From Levilactobacillus bambusae (GTDB lineage: Bacteria; Bacillota; Bacilli; Lactobacillales; Lactobacillaceae), in the NCBI RefSeq assembly GCF_003124125.1, contig NZ_QCXQ01000002.1, positions 402,426 through 466,425 of the forward strand: 64,000 nucleotides of DNA, in the 5' to 3' direction. A model generated the notes under the pieces. It was not told the DNA's origin and searched no databases. It was given only the letters and a program-made list of their open reading frames with translations. This document shows positions 60,447-64,000 of the stretch, in pieces (the first letter of the stretch is position 1; each line of letters opens with the position of its first letter). The position numbers were made by a program, and so were the translations under genes.

Positions 60447-61808
60447 TTAACCCTTTTTTCGATTAAACTTATGAAAGTAAATTCCCGTCATGACGGCGAG
60501 GAACACCACGCCGACCATAATTGAAACCCGGGTTGTCGGGTTAATAAACATAAAGGCGAGGGTAATGAAAAGGTAAAGCAAGGTGATGTAATTCATGATG
60601 GGCGATAGCGGCATTTTAAAGGGGTGGTTCACCATTTCAGCCGCATGCTCCCGGCGAAACCGAATTTCACTGATTAAAATAACGACCCAGGGGACCATCC
60701 CCGGAAGGACACTTGAGCTATAGATCATCACAAAGATATCACTCGCATTTTTATAGAACAACGGGAGAACCACGTTAGCAACCACTCCCAGGGCGATCCC
60801 ACACGAGATCGCAATGACGGAGTAAAATGGAACGCCGTGCCGGTTCAGTTTGGTCCACTTATTGGACAGCTGCTTTTGGTGTGCAAGGGTGAAGGACATC
60901 CGGCTGGCGCTATATATCCCGGAGTTTGACCCCGAGAGTGCCGCCGTGATGACCACAAAGTTGATTAGTGACGCTGCTCCGGTAATTCCCACCTTAGTGA
61001 ACGTTTGAACGAATGGTGATCCCAGTTGGCTAAGCTGATCCCAGGGATAAATGGACACAATCACAAAAATGGCGCCCACGTAAAAAATGAGAATTCGGCC
61101 AATCGTTGAACGAATCGCACGCACTAAGGTGTGCTGTGGATCTTCGGCTTCACCAGCCGTTACACCGATCAACTCGATCCCCTGGTAGGAAGCTAGTACG
61201 ATTGCTAACGCATAGATAAACCCTTTAATGCCGTGGGTGAAAAAGCCACCGTGGGCCCATAAGTTACTTATTCCAACCGGGTGACCGTGATTTCCAATCC
61301 CGATAAAAATGACGCCGAGGCCCAGAATAATCATTAGGATAATGGTCACGACCTTAATTAGGGCGAACCAAAATTCGAGTTCCCCAAACATTTTCACGGA
61401 GGCTAAGTTGGCCAGACATAAAAAGATCACGGAAATTAAACCGGGAACCCAAACCAGCAAGTGAGGCCACCAAAACTGAAAGTAACCGCCCATCGCAATC
61501 ATTTCCGACATCCCTACCACCACGTACTGAAAGATATTACTCCACGCCGTCAAGAAACCAAAAACCGGATGAATGTAGTCGGTGGCGAACTTGGCAAATG
61601 AACCGGTGGTGGGCTCAATGTACAGCATCTCACCGAGGGCCCGCATAATCATGTATAAAAAGAACCCCGAAATAATGTAAGCCAATAGCACTGAGGGGCC
61701 CGTCCACCGAATGGTTGAGCTGGACCCCATAAAAAGTCCCACTCCGATTGTCCCCCCGAGGGCAATCATTTGCATTTGCCGTGCGTTTAACTTTCGTTGC
61801 ATCTTCAT
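60447..61808 (-). CDS. Amino-acid permease, AAT/APC family
   Basis: A 453-aa transporter with 12 helices. The first helix has the APC signature MIALGGTIGVGLFMGSSSTI (residues 13-32) and the second the SYIISG-like LLAYIISGFFLYMIMRALGEM; the block GSFAKFATDYIHPVFGFLTAW (about 68-88) is typical of the AAT subfamily (proline, GABA, D-alanine, aromatic). The exact substrate cannot be told. Two adjacent ATGs (61808, 61802) both suit the AGGAG sites. It lies 18 bp after the membrane-anchored gene at 61827. Confidence 0.88.
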   Translation of the reverse strand: MKMQRKLNARQMQMIALGGTIGVGLFMGSSSTIRWTGPSVLLAYIISGFFLYMIMRALGEMLYIEPTTGSFAKFATDYIHPVFGFLTAWSNIFQYVVVGMSEMIAMGGYFQFWWPHLLVWVPGLISVIFLCLANLASVKMFGELEFWFALIKVVTIILMIILGLGVIFIGIGNHGHPVGISNLWAHGGFFTHGIKGFIYALAIVLASYQGIELIGVTAGEAEDPQHTLVRAIRSTIGRILIFYVGAIFVIVSIYPWDQLSQLGSPFVQTFTKVGITGAASLINFVVITAALSGSNSGIYSASRMSFTLAHQKQLSNKWTKLNRHGVPFYSVIAISCGIALGVVANVVLPLFYKNASDIFVMIYSSSVLPGMVPWVVILISEIRFRREHAAEMVNHPFKMPLSPIMNYITLLYLFITLAFMFINPTTRVSIMVGVVFLAVMTGIYFHKFNRKKG

Positions 61809-61826
61809 CTCTCCTACTCCTAACCC

Positions 61827-62225
61827 TTACCGCGGAATGATTTGACCGTTTTGGTAAACCCAGTATAAATTCGTTTGGATGAGCCGGCCATCCGAATTCC
61901 GTTTGACCGCCTCCACTTCGTAGTATTGGTCACCCGCTTGATCAGTTCCATCCCCATTGTTTGCGATGATCACCCGTTGCTTAATGTGAAGCGTATCCTT
62001 AACGGCCTTAATGGCTTGTGAACGTCCAGTAATGTGGTCGTTATCGGCCTGATACGTTTTCACCTGATTTGACGAACTCTCAGACTTTGAGTGCTGACTA
62101 ACTCGGGTTTGCGACACCGCGATCGCCTCATGCCGGCTTTGATTTTGCCGTTGGTCATGAAACTCTAACAACCCGAACCCGCCAAAAATAACGATGGCCG
62201 CAGCCACCCATCCTCTATACCGCAT
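61827..62225 (-). CDS. Membrane-anchored exported protein, PepSY-like
   Basis: A 132-aa protein with a short N-terminal membrane helix (about 6-21; GWVAAAIVIFGGFGLL), a polar Ser/Gln/Lys linker, and an extracellular part (about 65-132) with SQAIKAVKDTL..., YYEVEAV and a C-terminal ...LYWVYQNGQIIPR, reminiscent of PepSY-type folds. The start chosen is the ATG 8 nt after GGGGGA; several in-frame starts are possible. It is probably co-transcribed with the permease. Function unknown. Confidence 0.55.
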   Translation of the reverse strand: MRYRGWVAAAIVIFGGFGLLEFHDQRQNQSRHEAIAVSQTRVSQHSKSESSSNQVKTYQADNDHITGRSQAIKAVKDTLHIKQRVIIANNGDGTDQAGDQYYEVEAVKRNSDGRLIQTNLYWVYQNGQIIPR

Positions 62226-62318
62226 CTTCATCCCCCGTTTCAAACACCGATCAGTTACATATTTTGCTAGTATATCATGTGACAACGAAAACGGTAAGTC
62301 GCCGTTAAATTCCACTAA

Positions 62319-62541
62319 AAAAGAGGCTAGAGATAGTAAGTCCGCTTCACTTAAAAAGGCGATTCTTGCAGCATGGTCCGAAAGCCCTTCATCCTTAGTC
62401 GGATGCTTTCGGACCCGTAGTTACGGGATATAAGACAGACCACAACCCAATAAAACAAAGGACCAAATTCGATAAAAAAACAATCGAATCTGGTCCTTCG
62501 CTTTATTTGGCATGGTCTAAACGTCTTATCTCCCAGCCTTG
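62319..62541 (-). repeat. Composite structured element A + C, without unit U
   Basis: An outer stem pairs GAGGCTAGAGATAGTAAG (62323-62340) with CTTATCTCCCAGCCTT (62525-62540). Inside are hairpin A (arms AAACAAAGGACCA/TGGTCCTTCGCTTT, core ATTCGATA...AATCGAATC) and hairpin C (GGTCCGAAAGC/GCTTTCGGACC, 62376-62414). It is the 'empty' form of the composite at 43615-43958. It fills the gap between the ABC exporter gene and the exported protein gene. Confidence 0.8.
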
Positions 62542-62550
62542 TTTATTAGT

Positions 62551-64000
62551 TTAATCTGCCGCAAGGGCATCAATTGGATTCAGTTTTGAAGCGTGCCGTG
62601 CGGGTAGGACTGCGGCTAGGAGGGAAATCACGATGGCAATCACAAAGGTCGTGATCACATCACCCGCCGTAATTTGAATGAAACTGTATGAGGCAATTTT
62701 AGCCAGCAACGCATTGGCGCCAGCACCGACCCCGTAGGCTAAGGCCGTGGCAAGAACGGCACTGAGGACCCCCATAATCAGGGATTCACTCACAAAGAGC
62801 CGCCGAATATCCTTCTTACTCTCACCTAACGCCCGAAGCACCCCAATTTCTTTGGTCCGTGCACTCACCGACATGTACATTGTCACGATAATCATAAGGG
62901 CCGAAACCACTAATGAAATGGCCGCAATCACCGCTAAAATAGTGGAAGCCAAGTGAATGTAAGTTTGAACGGTATCAATCATTGATGCAATTGAAGTTGA
63001 CGTAAACTGCCGTTTACCATCAATCTTAATCTTGTTAATCTGCTTGCTAACCGTCTTAGCATTGTCGAGGGTATTCACGCTCACGATCATGGCCTGAGGA
63101 TTCGTATCAACGTTCTTGGCCTTCATTGCGTCTGCCAGGGTCTCCGTATTGACTCCGTTAACGGCAGAGGCTCCCGTTTGGTTCTTCCCAATTCCGGAAA
63201 CCTTGGCGTTAAACTTAACGGTTACGATCTGGCCCGACTTGCTTTGAGCTTTATAGGATAACGTAACGGTCTTTCCAATTAGGGCCTTCCAGTCCTGCTT
63301 GTCTAACTTCTTAGCCACGGAAGTCTTATCAAGCAGCACCTCACCCTTCTTAGGGGCGTGACCAGCTTCAATGGATGACTTCGGGTAGAGGGCCGTCCAG
63401 TTGGTTAAGTTGGAAATGCTGGCCGATTTGCCATCCCGTTTGACGGTAACACTATTTGCCGTGTACATCTTTTCCACCTTATCAACGTGGTCCAGATCCT
63501 TCAGCTTATTAATCTGCTTAGTGTCGAAAGTTGGTACCTTGGTCAAACTGGCCTGCTGCATCATGCCAGCACCGCCCTGCTGATCATTGTCGCTCTTCTT
63601 TTGGTAGCGTGAAACCGAAATAACCTTCGGGTTTGCCACGTCCGTAATTTGTTTATTAATGTAGCCGCTAATTCCGTTACCCAGTCCCGAAAATAAAATG
63701 ACGGCAAACAGACCAATGGCGGTCCCCAGCACGATCAGGAAGTTTCGGCCGAAGTTGTACTTAAAGTGTTTCCAAGCGGTCCGGTAGCTCACGCTCGCTG
63801 GCAGCAGCCGTGATTTAAATCCCGGATCCTTCGTGTCCACCACATAGGGTTCACGAACCTGTTCATCACTCGCAATTTTACCGTCCACTAACTTGACGAT
63901 CCGAGTTCCTGAATCAGCAACATCCTGTGAGTGCGTTACCGTAATGACTAACCGGCCTTCGGAAGCGATCCTGTTTAAGATCTCCAAGACTTCCTTCGTG
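62551..64000 (-). CDS. MacB-like ABC exporter: C-terminal part of ATPase fused to FtsX-type permease (partial)
   Basis: The frame continues past the right edge without a start codon. The first residues (EILNRIASEGRLVITVTHSQDVADSGTRIVKLVDGKI) are the H-loop end of an ABC ATPase. A MacB-type permease follows: helix 1 (FLIVLGTAIGLFAVILFSGLGNGISGYI), a large external MacB_PCD domain, then three C-terminal helices of the FtsX domain (SVSARTKEIGVLRALGESKKDIRRLF, ARHASKLNPIDALAAD). ATPase and permease are one polypeptide. It may export an antimicrobial peptide or lipoprotein; no partner is visible. Confidence 0.85.
   Translation of the reverse strand, partial: TKEVLEILNRIASEGRLVITVTHSQDVADSGTRIVKLVDGKIASDEQVREPYVVDTKDPGFKSRLLPASVSYRTAWKHFKYNFGRNFLIVLGTAIGLFAVILFSGLGNGISGYINKQITDVANPKVISVSRYQKKSDNDQQGGAGMMQQASLTKVPTFDTKQINKLKDLDHVDKVEKMYTANSVTVKRDGKSASISNLTNWTALYPKSSIEAGHAPKKGEVLLDKTSVAKKLDKQDWKALIGKTVTLSYKAQSKSGQIVTVKFNAKVSGIGKNQTGASAVNGVNTETLADAMKAKNVDTNPQAMIVSVNTLDNAKTVSKQINKIKIDGKRQFTSTSIASMIDTVQTYIHLASTILAVIAAISLVVSALMIIVTMYMSVSARTKEIGVLRALGESKKDIRRLFVSESLIMGVLSAVLATALAYGVGAGANALLAKIASYSFIQITAGDVITTFVIAIVISLLAAVLPARHASKLNPIDALAAD

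Overview
The window is chromosomal DNA of a low-to-medium GC Gram-positive lactic acid bacterium, almost certainly a member of the Lactobacillaceae. The grounds are ClpL without an N domain, a malolactic enzyme, a haem catalase, a complete WxL surface-protein cluster with its DUF916 partner, an LPQTxE-like sorting signal, an aggregation-promoting-factor-type protein, an EIICBA sugar PTS, and many TTG/GTG starts behind strong AGGAGG sites. The species cannot be fixed from the sequence. I see no rRNA, tRNA, prophage, transposase or CRISPR array.

Layout. 0-7 kb: FAD disulfide-oxidoreductase-like enzyme, small HTH gene plus clpL, nitroreductase, aldo/keto reductase behind a structured leader, DedA protein, GreA paralogue. 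7-10.5 kb: a D-Ala-D-Ala carboxypeptidase, a PspC protein, a second DedA protein and a small heat-shock protein, so much of this end concerns envelope and stress. 10.6-14.4 kb: a glycerate module (glycerate kinase, GntP permease, divergent CdaR-type regulator). 14.4-20 kb: tRNA-dihydrouridine synthase, LacI regulator, membrane protein, secreted Apf-like protein, acetate kinase with a cre site. 20-22.5 kb: copY-copB with two cop boxes. 23-28.3 kb: catalase, quinone-oxidoreductase-type enzyme, LysR regulator divergent from malolactic enzyme. 28.4-31.9 kb: secreted nuclease, and a group of alcohol dehydrogenase, VOC protein, SugE/Gdx-type SMR exporter and B3/B4-domain protein, with a likely guanidine riboswitch/attenuator before the exporter. 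32-40.7 kb: GH25 lysozyme, Mga-like regulator, and the WxL cluster (WxL protein, DUF916 protein, LPxT protein, large WxL protein). 41-50 kb: amidotransferase, aldo/keto reductase, lipoprotein, GlcNAc-type PTS, TetR/reductase pair, ketopantoate-reductase-like gene, YbaK protein. 50-57 kb: Rrf2/NmrA pair, a two-gene ABC importer (betaine or EgtUV-type ergothioneine), DUF1801 pair, FMN reductase, MerR/SDR pair. 57-64 kb: CHRD-like protein, RelB antitoxin with a doubly broken YoeB toxin, DMT transporter, amino-acid permease, and a truncated MacB-like ABC exporter at the right edge.

The most unusual feature is a family of structured intergenic repeats. Hairpin A has a conserved apical core and completely different but self-complementary arms in each of eight copies. 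Unit U is a roughly 120-nt long imperfect hairpin with co-varying stems, present as five full copies, a minimal deletion derivative and degraded or partial copies. Hairpin C closes some copies. They sit directly against stop codons, mostly between convergent genes, and one locus looks like a 'filled' version of another 'empty' one.
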